Positions 26,186 to 34,313 of a stretch of DNA of 64,000 nucleotides are shown one piece after another (position 1 is the stretch's first letter; every line of letters begins with the position of its first letter). This DNA comes from Myxococcus virescens (GTDB lineage Bacteria; Myxococcota; Myxococcia; Myxococcales; Myxococcaceae): contig NZ_FNAJ01000004.1 in the NCBI RefSeq assembly GCF_900101905.1, positions 248,001-312,000 on the forward strand. The letters are read 5' to 3'. Under the pieces are notes generated by a model that was given only the letters and a program-made list of their open reading frames with translations, made no database searches and was not told where the DNA came from. The translations under genes were made by a program, and so were the position numbers.

Positions 26186-27157
26186 CTACCCTTCCAGCGG
26201 GTCCGAGGTTCGGACCACCCGCATCCCCGCCGCCTGGAAGTCCCGGAGGGCCTCCTTCGCCAACCGGGGGAAGTCCAACGAGGCGGGCAGCGGCTCCAGG
26301 GGAGGCGCCGGCACCGGACTCATGGCGTCCTCCAGGATGTGGATGCGGCCCATCTTCGACGGGTCCGTCTGTTCGATGTGACGCCGCAGGTCCAGCAGCG
26401 TGTTCAGCACGCAGTGGGAGCTGGCCTGACCGAAGACATAGACGCGGTCAAAGGACATCAGACGCTCGAAGAGGCGCGTGTTGAAGGCCCCGACCTGCTG
26501 CCCCTTCAGCTCCGTCACCTCGGGTGAGAGCACGGAGTAGTTCTCCGTGAGCGGGTGCTCCCCCTTCAGCTCGAAGTGCGTGGGCATGTCGCGCACCAGG
26601 GCATGGAAGAGGCTCGCCTCGAAGACGGACGGAACCAGCGCGTGGCTCAGGCCGCCCAGCATCGCGTGGAAGGGCCAGACGGTGAGCACGTACCGGCCGC
26701 TGGCCTCCAGTTGCTCGCAGTAGGCCAGGCTCTCCTCGTGGAAGCGCGTGGCCCGCCAGCGGCCGGAGCGAACATCCGCCGCGGTGATGGCCGTCAATGG
26801 CGGCGGCGGCCGGCCTTCCGCGTCCCGCCACCAGGACGGATGAAACACGTGGTACGCGTGGTGCGTGTCCAGCGAGAACACCAGCTCCGTCACCCGGTCC
26901 AGGTTCGCGTAGAGCCAGCGCAGCGCGCGCTGGGTGTCCTCCACCGCGCCGGGCACGAAGAGGCTGGCGCCCGGCGTGCAGAAGGCCACCTGCACGTCGA
27001 TGCCGAACGCGGCGATGCGCGTCGCGTCCTCACGCGCGGGGCGGATGCGGTGCTCCGCCACGTAGCGGAGGGCCTCCTCGGTCACCTCCGCGCCACGCTC
27101 CAGGTAGAGCTGGCTGACGCGGGCGTCCTCGTGAAAGCGGGGAATGGGCAAGGGCAT
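26186..27157 (-). CDS. Nicotinamidase (isochorismatase family)
   Basis: A 323-residue protein, longer than PncA (about 210). It has the nicotinamidase triad: D54 (FGIDVQVAF), K198 (FELKGEHP) and C249 (QASSHCVLN). The zinc site is D97-x-H99-x3-H103 (SLDTHHAYHVFH). It hydrolyses nicotinamide to nicotinate, which the phosphoribosyltransferase encoded 7 bases upstream converts to NaMN, so the pair is an NAD salvage operon. The frame is open further 5', but ATG at 27157 lies just past the upstream stop and gives MPLPIPRFHED. The extra N-terminal 50 residues and internal insertions distinguish it from PncA. Confidence 0.85.
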   Translation of the reverse strand: MPLPIPRFHEDARVSQLYLERGAEVTEEALRYVAEHRIRPAREDATRIAAFGIDVQVAFCTPGASLFVPGAVEDTQRALRWLYANLDRVTELVFSLDTHHAYHVFHPSWWRDAEGRPPPPLTAITAADVRSGRWRATRFHEESLAYCEQLEASGRYVLTVWPFHAMLGGLSHALVPSVFEASLFHALVRDMPTHFELKGEHPLTENYSVLSPEVTELKGQQVGAFNTRLFERLMSFDRVYVFGQASSHCVLNTLLDLRRHIEQTDPSKMGRIHILEDAMSPVPAPPLEPLPASLDFPRLAKEALRDFQAAGMRVVRTSDPLEG

Positions 27158-27164
27158 GTCGGAC

Positions 27165-28610
27165 TCAGCGGTGCTGCTGGGGGAAGTGACGCCGGTGCAG
27201 CGCATCCACCAGCGCCTGCGTCGCGGCGGTGTAGGCGACACGCGCCTCGGCCGCCGTCTCCTGCGCGCCCACCAGTGATGGGGTTTCCGGCGCGCTCTCC
27301 ATGAGCGGGAAGTAGCCATCCGGGACGGGCTCGCCCACCTGGCCGACCAGTCCGACGGGGCCCGCGCCATGGCGGCGGCGGAAGAGGACGGGCTCGCCGG
27401 GGATGCTCTTCTTGCCCTCGGCCAGCTCGTTGCCGAACTTCATCACCGGCGTGTTGCCCGTGCGAGACAGCTTGTAGATGGCGGCCACCTTGTCCCGGGT
27501 GAGCGGGCAGTCCATGGTCCGCGCGATGATGTGGCCGCCGTAGCCGTAGAACTGGGCCGACGGCTCCCAGCCCACCTGCCGCCGCAGCTCCTCGAACTCC
27601 CGCGTGGCCTCCGCGTCCAGTCCGTCCTCCAGGATGTTGACGGGCCGAATCCCCAGGTCCCGCGCCCGCGTCACCGCGTAGAGGTACTGGAGCTTCTTGT
27701 TGCCGGAGTCGAAGCGGATGGAGTCGTTGTTGCCGGGCTCCTCCTGGATGAGCTGGAAGGCCGCGGGGATTCCGGACGTGAGCGTGTCGAAGGTGTCCAG
27801 CAGGTAGCTGGAGCGCTGCGGCCGGCGCTCGCGCATGGCCCGGAACGCGGCCTCATCCGAGCCATAGCGCTGGATGTGCTCGTGCCCCATGGTGCCCACG
27901 GGGACCATTCCCAGCTTCGCCGCCCCGTCCACGTTGGAGGTGCGTGTGACGCCCGCGTCCTTGCAGCTTCGCAGCGCCACCTCGTGCTGCTCCAGACAGG
28001 TGGCCGCGCGCAGGCCCACCTCGAAGATGCGAGACGGGTCCTCGACGATGTCCACCAGCTCCTTGACGGTGGCGAAGACGCGCCTGGCGTAGCCCTCCGT
28101 GTCCACGGTGATGGGCACCGCATTCACGCCCACCGAGTCGAGCGTCTCCAGCGCGATGGCCTTCTGCTCGTCGCACGTCACGGTGGCCAGCGCGCGGGCC
28201 AGCGCGTCCCGGTCCGACAGCGCCAGGGTGGCGACCTGGATGCGGAAGTTGAGCTGGAGCAGCAGCGGCTCCACCCAGGACACCAGGGCGGACGGCCCTG
28301 TCAGCGTGAGGATGGGCTCGCGCGGATAGAAGAGCGCGCCCTTGGGGATGGCGCGGATGCTGAGTTTCTCACGGCGGAGGATGGCCGCCTTGAACCCCAC
28401 GCCCATCTCATAGTCGTACCGGCTGAGGTAGTCGTAGTCCTCCGACCTGGGCTCCGGGATGAGCGACTTGACGAAGGCCGCCACGTCGAGCGGCATCACC
28501 TGGAGCCCCCCCCGCCGGTGCGAGTAGTAGAACGTTTCCCGACGAAGCGGCCAGCCGGCCTCCGCCATGCTGAACTTGTAGCCATCCGTCGCGAGCAGCG
28601 AGGTCGACAT
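27165..28610 (-). CDS. pncB: Nicotinate phosphoribosyltransferase
   Basis: A 481-residue enzyme joining nicotinate and PRPP to give nicotinate mononucleotide, the first committed salvage step to NAD. Family motifs are LLATDGYKFSMAEAGWPL at the N-terminus (T-D-x-Y-x-x-x-M), then VTRTSNVDGAAKLGMVPVGT, RFDSGNKKLQYLYA (the S-G phosphate-binding region) and FYGYGGHIIARTMDCP near the C-terminus. The catalytic His that is transiently phosphorylated is most likely in GTMGHEHIQRYG, which is my reading. It is followed 7 bases downstream by the nicotinamidase gene, and divergent from the TonB-family gene. Confidence 0.9.
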   Translation of the reverse strand: MSTSLLATDGYKFSMAEAGWPLRRETFYYSHRRGGLQVMPLDVAAFVKSLIPEPRSEDYDYLSRYDYEMGVGFKAAILRREKLSIRAIPKGALFYPREPILTLTGPSALVSWVEPLLLQLNFRIQVATLALSDRDALARALATVTCDEQKAIALETLDSVGVNAVPITVDTEGYARRVFATVKELVDIVEDPSRIFEVGLRAATCLEQHEVALRSCKDAGVTRTSNVDGAAKLGMVPVGTMGHEHIQRYGSDEAAFRAMRERRPQRSSYLLDTFDTLTSGIPAAFQLIQEEPGNNDSIRFDSGNKKLQYLYAVTRARDLGIRPVNILEDGLDAEATREFEELRRQVGWEPSAQFYGYGGHIIARTMDCPLTRDKVAAIYKLSRTGNTPVMKFGNELAEGKKSIPGEPVLFRRRHGAGPVGLVGQVGEPVPDGYFPLMESAPETPSLVGAQETAAEARVAYTAATQALVDALHRRHFPQQHR

Positions 28611-28723
28611 CTTGGGGTCCTTCCTCCGATGCCGCGAAGAGTAAACGCGTCAGGGTTGCGTTTCCTATCCTCCCCTCGCGGATTCCCAGGGCATGACGTG
28701 AAAGCGGGGTTAAATGGAGGCGC

Positions 28724-30067
28724 ATGCCTCCGGAGCCCACCAGACGCCTGCTGCCAGCGCTCGCCGCCAGCATGGGCGTGCATGGGCTCTTGTGGCTGAC
28801 CCTGGAGCGCGAGGAGCCGGTCGCGAGGCCCCCTCCGGCGTCCCCGCAGCCTGCCCTGGAATGGGTCGATGTGGAGGTGGCGGAGGCCCATGTATCGCAG
28901 GACACGCTGATGCCGGACGAGGGTCCGGTCGCCGGCGCCGCCCAGCCGGTGCCGCCAAAGCGTTCGGACAGCGCCCATGCGCCCCCTGTGCCCCGCACGG
29001 CCGCGAAGCACCGGGCTCCGTCGGGGCAGGCGACGCCTGAGCGCGACGCCGCGCCCGCCCACGCGGAGTCCCGGTCCGAGCGCCACACGGAACCCGCCCA
29101 CGCGAGTTCCCAGCCCGCCCACGACACGCAAGTCGCCCAAACGGACGCGCGGCCTGAACGTCACGTAGAGGCCCTGGACTCGGCTCCGGCGCTGCCCCGC
29201 TTCGCGGACGCGCCCCTGGCGGGGACGCCCCCCACGGACATGCCCCGCGCGGAGCCCGGCGCCAACGCCGTCTCGGGCTCACGGCTGTTGCTCGCGGCCC
29301 GTCAGGTCACCGCGCTTTCAGGAACGCATCGCGATGTGGCGGCGGAGCTCGACGGCGGCGTGGACCCGCATGCGCCTCCTTCCGCCCAGCGCCTGGTGGA
29401 AGAGCTGGTGTCCGAAAGCGTGGGCCGAGGCCGGGTGGAACGCGGGGTGGTGCACCCGTATTACGGCCAGCTCGGCAAGGCATTGATGAAGGCGTGGGAC
29501 GCCGACCGCTCCGTGAAGGAGCACGGCCTCCAAGGCTACTTCGACATGGGCATGGAGCGCGGCCGTGCGTACTCGCGCATCTGGGTGGAGCGCGCGGCGG
29601 ACTACGGCGCGTCGGGCTCGTTCGCCACGAAGAACGGCCCGGGCGAGGACCGGCGCAGGCCGCTCAGCACCGCCGGAGACCCCACGCTCAATGCCCGCCG
29701 CGAGATGCGCCAGCAGATGCGTCAGGAGTTCCGCACCACGCGCCGTGCCCTCATCCGCGTCGTCCAGGACGCGAAGGGCCAGCTCGTGGACGTGCACCTT
29801 CTGGAGCCCAGCCACCAGCCCGAGGTCGACAAGGAGGCCCTCAAGGACGTGCGGGCCATGGCGGAGAAGCTGCCCCCGCCGCCGGACGAGGCCGTGGGCG
29901 GCCGCTCGCGGCTCACCAGCGTCTGGGAGTTCGAGCTGCTCATCTCCATCAGCCCGCCCATCCCCACCTTCAGCTTCGAGTTCGACGAAGCGCTCGGCTT
30001 CATCGACACCCGCTTGCCGCTGGACCGCCGCATCTACAAGCGCGTGCGGCTGGTCGAGGTCCGCTGA
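28724..30067 (+). CDS. TonB family protein with Pro/Ala/His-rich linker
   Basis: A 447-residue protein with a short cytosolic start and one N-terminal hydrophobic helix (LLPALAASMGVHGLLWLTL). A low-complexity periplasmic linker of about 150 residues follows, rich in Pro, Ala, His and Glu. The C-terminal domain contains RALIRVVQDAKGQLVDVHLLEPS and VDKEALKDVRAMAEKLPPPP, the TonB-type C-terminal pattern. TonB-like proteins couple inner-membrane energy to outer-membrane receptors, but in myxobacteria many serve other envelope machines, and no ExbB/ExbD is linked here. The final 60 residues are extra to the TonB core. Convergent with the pyrophosphatase gene, whose stop is 6 bases away. Confidence 0.75.
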   Translation: MPPEPTRRLLPALAASMGVHGLLWLTLEREEPVARPPPASPQPALEWVDVEVAEAHVSQDTLMPDEGPVAGAAQPVPPKRSDSAHAPPVPRTAAKHRAPSGQATPERDAAPAHAESRSERHTEPAHASSQPAHDTQVAQTDARPERHVEALDSAPALPRFADAPLAGTPPTDMPRAEPGANAVSGSRLLLAARQVTALSGTHRDVAAELDGGVDPHAPPSAQRLVEELVSESVGRGRVERGVVHPYYGQLGKALMKAWDADRSVKEHGLQGYFDMGMERGRAYSRIWVERAADYGASGSFATKNGPGEDRRRPLSTAGDPTLNARREMRQQMRQEFRTTRRALIRVVQDAKGQLVDVHLLEPSHQPEVDKEALKDVRAMAEKLPPPPDEAVGGRSRLTSVWEFELLISISPPIPTFSFEFDEALGFIDTRLPLDRRIYKRVRLVEVR

Positions 30068-30077
30068 GCCGGCTCAG
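30064..30077. repeat. Palindrome over two convergent stop codons
   Basis: CTGAGCCGGCTCAG is a perfect 14-base palindrome. Its left half carries the TGA of the TonB-family gene (30065-30067) and its right half the TGA of the leftward pyrophosphatase gene (30074-30076). There is no loop, so any role in termination is uncertain. Confidence 0.35.
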
Positions 30078-30811
30078 GACGCGCGAGACTTGCGCGCCGC
30101 CTTCGTCTTGGCCTTCGCGGGCTTGGCGATCTTCGCCTCCACCGCCGCGCCGCGCGTACGGACAGCGCGCGCCTTCGTGGTGACCTGCGGGCCGTAGATG
30201 CGCTCGTAGTCCTTCATGCTGCGCTTGATGACCTCGAGCGCCTCCGGCTGGTCGTAGACCTCGGCGATCTCCACGCTACGCTTCCCCTCACCGGGAATCT
30301 GCTTGTAGGTGAGGAAGTAGTGCTTGAGGCGGTCGAGCAGCGCGCGCGGAAGCTGCGCGAGGTGCTGCAGCTCGCCGTACACCAGGTCGGACTCCAGCAC
30401 CGCGATGATCTTGTCGTCGGCCTCGTCGCCGTCGACCATGCGGAAGCCGCCAATGGGAATCGCGCGCACCAGCAGGTTGCCGCTGGAGATGACCTTCTCC
30501 GTCAGCACGCAGATGTCGATGGGGTCGCCGTCGCCCTTGATGTCCTTCAGGCCCGTGCGCTCGGCGCAGCGCTTCGCCACCAGCTCGTCGCAGTACGTCT
30601 GCGGAATGAAGCCGTAGAGCGTGGGACACTGGCTGCTGAAGCGCTGCGGACGGTCCAGCTTGAGGATGCCGGACTCCTTGTCCAGCTCGTACTTCACCGC
30701 GTCCGTGGGGACGATTTCGATGTACGCGGTGACGATTTCGGGGGCGTCCTCACCCGGGGTGATGCCGTGCCACGGGTGCGCCTGGGATGTGGTCTGGATT
30801 GGCTTCTTCAT
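30074..30811 (-). CDS. ppa: Inorganic pyrophosphatase (family I) with basic C-terminal tail
   Basis: A 245-residue soluble pyrophosphatase that pulls biosynthetic reactions forward by hydrolysing PPi. The signature DGDPIDICVL is present, with the family sequences CPTLYGFIPQTYCDE and DEADDKIIAVLESDL. ATG at 30811 overlaps the upstream PlsC-like stop (ATGA) and gives MKKPIQTTSQ. Bacterial family I enzymes are about 170-180 residues. The excess lies mainly in a Lys/Ala-rich tail (AKIAKPAKAKTKAARKSRAS). That tail looks nucleic-acid- or membrane-binding and is unusual. Confidence 0.92.
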   Translation of the reverse strand: MKKPIQTTSQAHPWHGITPGEDAPEIVTAYIEIVPTDAVKYELDKESGILKLDRPQRFSSQCPTLYGFIPQTYCDELVAKRCAERTGLKDIKGDGDPIDICVLTEKVISSGNLLVRAIPIGGFRMVDGDEADDKIIAVLESDLVYGELQHLAQLPRALLDRLKHYFLTYKQIPGEGKRSVEIAEVYDQPEALEVIKRSMKDYERIYGPQVTTKARAVRTRGAAVEAKIAKPAKAKTKAARKSRAS

Positions 30812-31545
30812 GGCGTGTCTCCCGAGCGCTTGCAGGCCTCGGCATAGAGTTCTGCGACCGCGTCCTCCAACTGGCGCGTGAGCGCGTCGCGGTCCTGCAT
30901 CGTCAGTCCCTGGGTGGGGATGGGCTTTCCCACCACCAGCGCCACGCGCTGTCCCCACTGCACGGCCCGGCCCCCCTTGGGAAGAATGAGGCGCGTCCCG
31001 GACACCGCCAGGGGCACCACCGGAACGCCCGCCTGGATGGCCAGCGTCGCGGCTCCCTTCTTGAACGGCCGCAGCCGCCCATCCGTGCTGCGCGTGCCTT
31101 CCGCGAAGAAGAGCACGCTCACCCGTTCCCGCAGCGCCGTGACGGCTTCCGACAGGCGGGCCCTGTCTCCCGCCCCCCCGGTGCGCTCCACCGGGATGTT
31201 GCCCGCGCGCCGGAGCGCGGGCCCGAAGAGGGGGATGCGGAACAGCTCCGCCTTCGCCACGTAGCGCGTGTGCTTGCGGATGTGGGCGAAGTTCACCAGC
31301 GCGTCGTAGTGCGACTGGTGGTTGCTCACGAAGACGACGTGGGTGTCGGTGGGGACGTTCTCGACGCCCACCGCCTCGTGCCGCACCCCCGCGGACGCCA
31401 GCAGCGAGCGCGCCCACAGCACCAGCACGCCGTCCGCGTCCTTGGCGTCGCGCAGCGACAGCGCCGACACCACGGGAGACAGCACACCGGTGATGCCCAC
31501 CGCCGCCGTTCCAGCAAAGGCCGTCTGCAGGAGCTTGCGAATCAA
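30808..31545 (-). CDS. 1-acyl-sn-glycerol-3-phosphate acyltransferase (PlsC-like)
   Basis: A 245-residue membrane-associated acyltransferase transferring acyl chains to lysophosphatidate or a related lipid. Motif I is SNHQSHYDAL (H-x4-D). Motif III-like FFAEGTRSTDGRLRPFKKGA holds the E-G-T-R. The IPVERTGGAGDRAR stretch and VPVVPLAVSGTRLILPK are also typical. The start is TTG at 31545 (MIRKLLQTAF), in a TTGA overlap with epmA. An N-terminal hydrophobic segment fits membrane association. It shares an operon with epmA and the pyrophosphatase gene. Confidence 0.88.
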   Translation of the reverse strand: MIRKLLQTAFAGTAAVGITGVLSPVVSALSLRDAKDADGVLVLWARSLLASAGVRHEAVGVENVPTDTHVVFVSNHQSHYDALVNFAHIRKHTRYVAKAELFRIPLFGPALRRAGNIPVERTGGAGDRARLSEAVTALRERVSVLFFAEGTRSTDGRLRPFKKGAATLAIQAGVPVVPLAVSGTRLILPKGGRAVQWGQRVALVVGKPIPTQGLTMQDRDALTRQLEDAVAELYAEACKRSGDTP

Positions 31546-32546
31546 ACGAACTCGTGGGCGGGGAAAAGGAGCACGTCCGAGATGCGCTGGACCCCGAGCA
31601 GCAGCATCAGGATTCTATCGAGCCCGACGGCGATGCCCGCCGAGGGTGGCATTCGCCCTACCGCGTCAAGGAACCGCTCGTCCAGAGGATACACGGCCCG
31701 GCCCAGTTGGCGCCTGAGCTCCTGTTCTTCTGTCAATCGTGCCCGCTGTTCCACGGGGTCCGTCAGCTCGGAAAACCCGTTCGCCAGCTCCAACCCCTTG
31801 GCGTACAGCTCCACCCGCTCCGCCACCGCCGCGTCACCGGGCTTCAGCCGGGACAGCGCCGCCATGGACGCCGGGTACTCCATGAGAAAGGTGGGCCGCT
31901 CGTGGCCCAAGCCGGTCTCCACCTTCTGGAGGAAGAGGTGGAAGAAGACGTCGTCGAACGTCTCCGCGTTCCCGGTGCGCACCCCGGCCGCCTCCGCCGC
32001 CCGCTTCAATGACGGGCCGTCCGAATGCTGGCGGATGTCCACGCCGGTGGCGCGCAGCACCGCGTCACGCACCGTCAACCGCTCGTAGGGGGTGCGGGTG
32101 AAGAAGAGCGGGTCCGCCCCGGGCTCCCCCTCCGTCGCGCCGCGGCCAGCCTCCGCCAGCGCCCCTTCCAGGTCATCCATGATGGCGTGGTAGTCCGCGT
32201 GAGGCCGGTAGAACTCCAGCATCGTGAATTCCGGATTATGGGTCGGGGACACCTCCCCATTCCGGAACACCTTGCACAGCTGGAACAACGGCCCGGCCCC
32301 ATCCGCGAGCAGCCGCTTCATGGCGTACTCGGGGCTGGAGTGCAGGTAGAGCGTCCGCGCGGAGCCCACATCGGTCTCCGGGATGAAGCCGGCCTCGAAC
32401 GCGTTGATGTGCGGCTCCATCCCCGGAGCGGGGACGAGCAGCGGCGTCTCCACCTCCAGGTAGCCGTGGGCGGCGAAGAAACGTCGCAGGGCGGAGTAGA
32501 GGGACTGGCGTCCCCGGGCGGCCCGCCATTGAGAAAGATTGGGCAT
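31542..32546 (-). CDS. epmA: EF-P beta-lysylation protein EpmA (PoxA/GenX, lysyl-tRNA synthetase-like)
   Basis: A 334-residue class II aminoacyl-tRNA synthetase-like protein without an N-terminal anticodon domain, which is the EpmA length. Motif 2 is KVFRNGEVSPTHNPEFTMLE and motif 3 is GIAVGLDRILMLLLG. EpmA attaches (R)-beta-lysine to a conserved Lys of elongation factor P, easing translation of polyproline. EpmB and EF-P are not in the window. ATG at 32546 (MPNLSQWRAARG) is the first in-frame ATG close to the family start. It is divergent from the peptidase lipoprotein gene, with only 30 bases between them. Confidence 0.85.
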   Translation of the reverse strand: MPNLSQWRAARGRQSLYSALRRFFAAHGYLEVETPLLVPAPGMEPHINAFEAGFIPETDVGSARTLYLHSSPEYAMKRLLADGAGPLFQLCKVFRNGEVSPTHNPEFTMLEFYRPHADYHAIMDDLEGALAEAGRGATEGEPGADPLFFTRTPYERLTVRDAVLRATGVDIRQHSDGPSLKRAAEAAGVRTGNAETFDDVFFHLFLQKVETGLGHERPTFLMEYPASMAALSRLKPGDAAVAERVELYAKGLELANGFSELTDPVEQRARLTEEQELRRQLGRAVYPLDERFLDAVGRMPPSAGIAVGLDRILMLLLGVQRISDVLLFPAHEFV

Positions 32547-32576
32547 GGGCAGCGCGCAAGTAACATGAGGAGCCAC

Positions 32577-34313
32577 ATGCACCCAAGGATTCCCCTGCTG
32601 CTGGCCTTCGCCTGCTGCCTCACCGCCTGCCCCAAGGGCCCGCCCGCCGATGGCCGGCAGGTCCTTTCCGAAAGGCAGCAGCTCGAGGCGGATGTGAGCG
32701 CCATGTCCTCGAAGGCTGAAACGCTCCTCGAAGCCCAGAGCCGCCTGGTGTGGGACTTCTGGACGGAGGGCCGCCACGTGGACGTCGCCGCCACCTACGC
32801 CGGCCAGGAAGCGCTCTTCACCATCGAGAACATCCGCAGAATCGACCGACTGCGCCAGCTCACGGACGACGCCCGCGAGGTGCGCGCCCTCACCGCGCTG
32901 CACTCGCACTTCGCCGGCGAGTACCTGTCCCACGCGCTGGCCGAGTTCAACGACGCGGCGGCCAACCTGGAAGCGTCTCTCACCTTCCCCGTGGACGGGA
33001 AGGACGTGCGCTACCGGGACCTGGAGCGGCTGCTCGCCAACGAGCGCACGGCGGCGCGGCGCCGGGCCCTGTACGCCGCGGCCACGCCCGCGATTGAACG
33101 CCTCAACCAGACGCTGCGCCGCCGCGAGGAGCGCGCGGACGAGCTGGTGCGGGAGCTGGGCTTCGCCTCCTACGAGGCCTTCGGCAGCGAGCTGCGGCAG
33201 TCGGACCTGGGACGGCTGAGCGTGCTGGCGGAGGAAATCCTCCAGGCCACGCAGGCCCCCTACCGCGTGGTGATGGAGCGGCTGAGCCAGCGCGAGCTGG
33301 GCATGGCGTTCAAGGACATCACCCGCGCGGACATCCCCCGCCTGTTCCGCTCGCGCGAAGTGGAGGACGCCTTCCCCAAGGGCGAGTCCCTGCTCAAGGC
33401 CCACGGGACGCTGGCGGGCATGGGCCTGGACCTGGGTGAGCTGCCCCACGTCACCATCGACGCGCGGGACGTGAAGGCCAAGAGCTCACGCCCCCTGGCG
33501 CTGGCGGTGCGCGTGCCCTCCGACGTGCGCATCTCCTTCAAGCCGGGCACGGGCGTGCTGCACCAGGCACGCGTGCTCCACGAGTTCGGCCACGCGCTGC
33601 ACGCGGCCTTCACCACGGAGACGCGCTTCGAACTGGCGCGCCTGGGCAACCCCACCGTGGGCGAGGCCTACTCCGCCCTCTTCGAGGACCTGGCCGAAGA
33701 CCCGGTGTGGCTGGAGGAGCACGCGGGCGTCAGCGGCGAGCAGCGCGCGCAGTACCTGGCCGCGTCCAGCGCGCACAAGCTGTTCCTCATCCGCCATGCC
33801 GCGGGCCGGCTGCTCTACCAGTTGGAGCTGCACCGCCGCGTCGAGGCCGACCCGAAGGCGCTGTACCGCGAAATCATGTCGCGCACCGACGACATCCCGA
33901 TGACGGACGAGGACACCGAGCGCTACCTCGTGGACCAGGAGGACTTCTTTCAGTCCGCGGACAGCTTCCGCGCCTGGTTCCTGGCGGGTCAGCTCCAGGC
34001 GCAGCTCAAGGCGCGCTTCGGCCCCGCGTGGTGGCGCACGTCGCAGGCGGGCGAGTTCCTCAAGACGCTGTGGGCCAAGGGCAACGCGATGTCCGCGCGC
34101 GAGGTGGCCCAGGCGATTGGTGAGAAGGGCATCGAGCCGGACGTGCTGCTGCTGCGGCTGGGCACCACGCTCCAGGTGCCCATGAAGCTCAACCTCGAAG
34201 GCGTGGAGGACGCCATCCTCCCCGCCGCGCCGGGGCTGGAGGACTTCACCCAGCCCCCGCCCGCGCCGGGGCTGGAGGACTTCAGCGCGCCCCCCGCCCC
34301 GCCCGCTCCCTAG
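32577..34313 (+). CDS. M3-family-like zinc metallopeptidase lipoprotein
   Basis: A 578-residue lipoprotein. The signal is HPRIPLLLAFACCLTAC, with lipobox LTAC. The zinc motif HEFGHALH is at about residues 335-342, followed 25 residues later by GEAYSALFEDL, which supplies the third ligand Glu in M3/oligoendopeptidase-like enzymes. The N-terminal helices (EALFTIENIRRIDRLRQL and similar) fit the M3 helical lobe. It probably trims oligopeptides in the periplasm. The start was chosen for GAGGAG 4-5 bases upstream; an ATG 12 bases earlier is possible. The last 30 residues contain two copies of APGLEDF in a Pro-rich tail. The stop overlaps that of the CotH-like gene. Confidence 0.82.
   Translation: MHPRIPLLLAFACCLTACPKGPPADGRQVLSERQQLEADVSAMSSKAETLLEAQSRLVWDFWTEGRHVDVAATYAGQEALFTIENIRRIDRLRQLTDDAREVRALTALHSHFAGEYLSHALAEFNDAAANLEASLTFPVDGKDVRYRDLERLLANERTAARRRALYAAATPAIERLNQTLRRREERADELVRELGFASYEAFGSELRQSDLGRLSVLAEEILQATQAPYRVVMERLSQRELGMAFKDITRADIPRLFRSREVEDAFPKGESLLKAHGTLAGMGLDLGELPHVTIDARDVKAKSSRPLALAVRVPSDVRISFKPGTGVLHQARVLHEFGHALHAAFTTETRFELARLGNPTVGEAYSALFEDLAEDPVWLEEHAGVSGEQRAQYLAASSAHKLFLIRHAAGRLLYQLELHRRVEADPKALYREIMSRTDDIPMTDEDTERYLVDQEDFFQSADSFRAWFLAGQLQAQLKARFGPAWWRTSQAGEFLKTLWAKGNAMSAREVAQAIGEKGIEPDVLLLRLGTTLQVPMKLNLEGVEDAILPAAPGLEDFTQPPPAPGLEDFSAPPAPPAP

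Noticed and set aside
32547..33449. Upstream extension of the EpmA frame over the peptidase gene
   Set aside because: It is antisense to the HEFGH peptidase, and EpmA starts near MPNLSQW.
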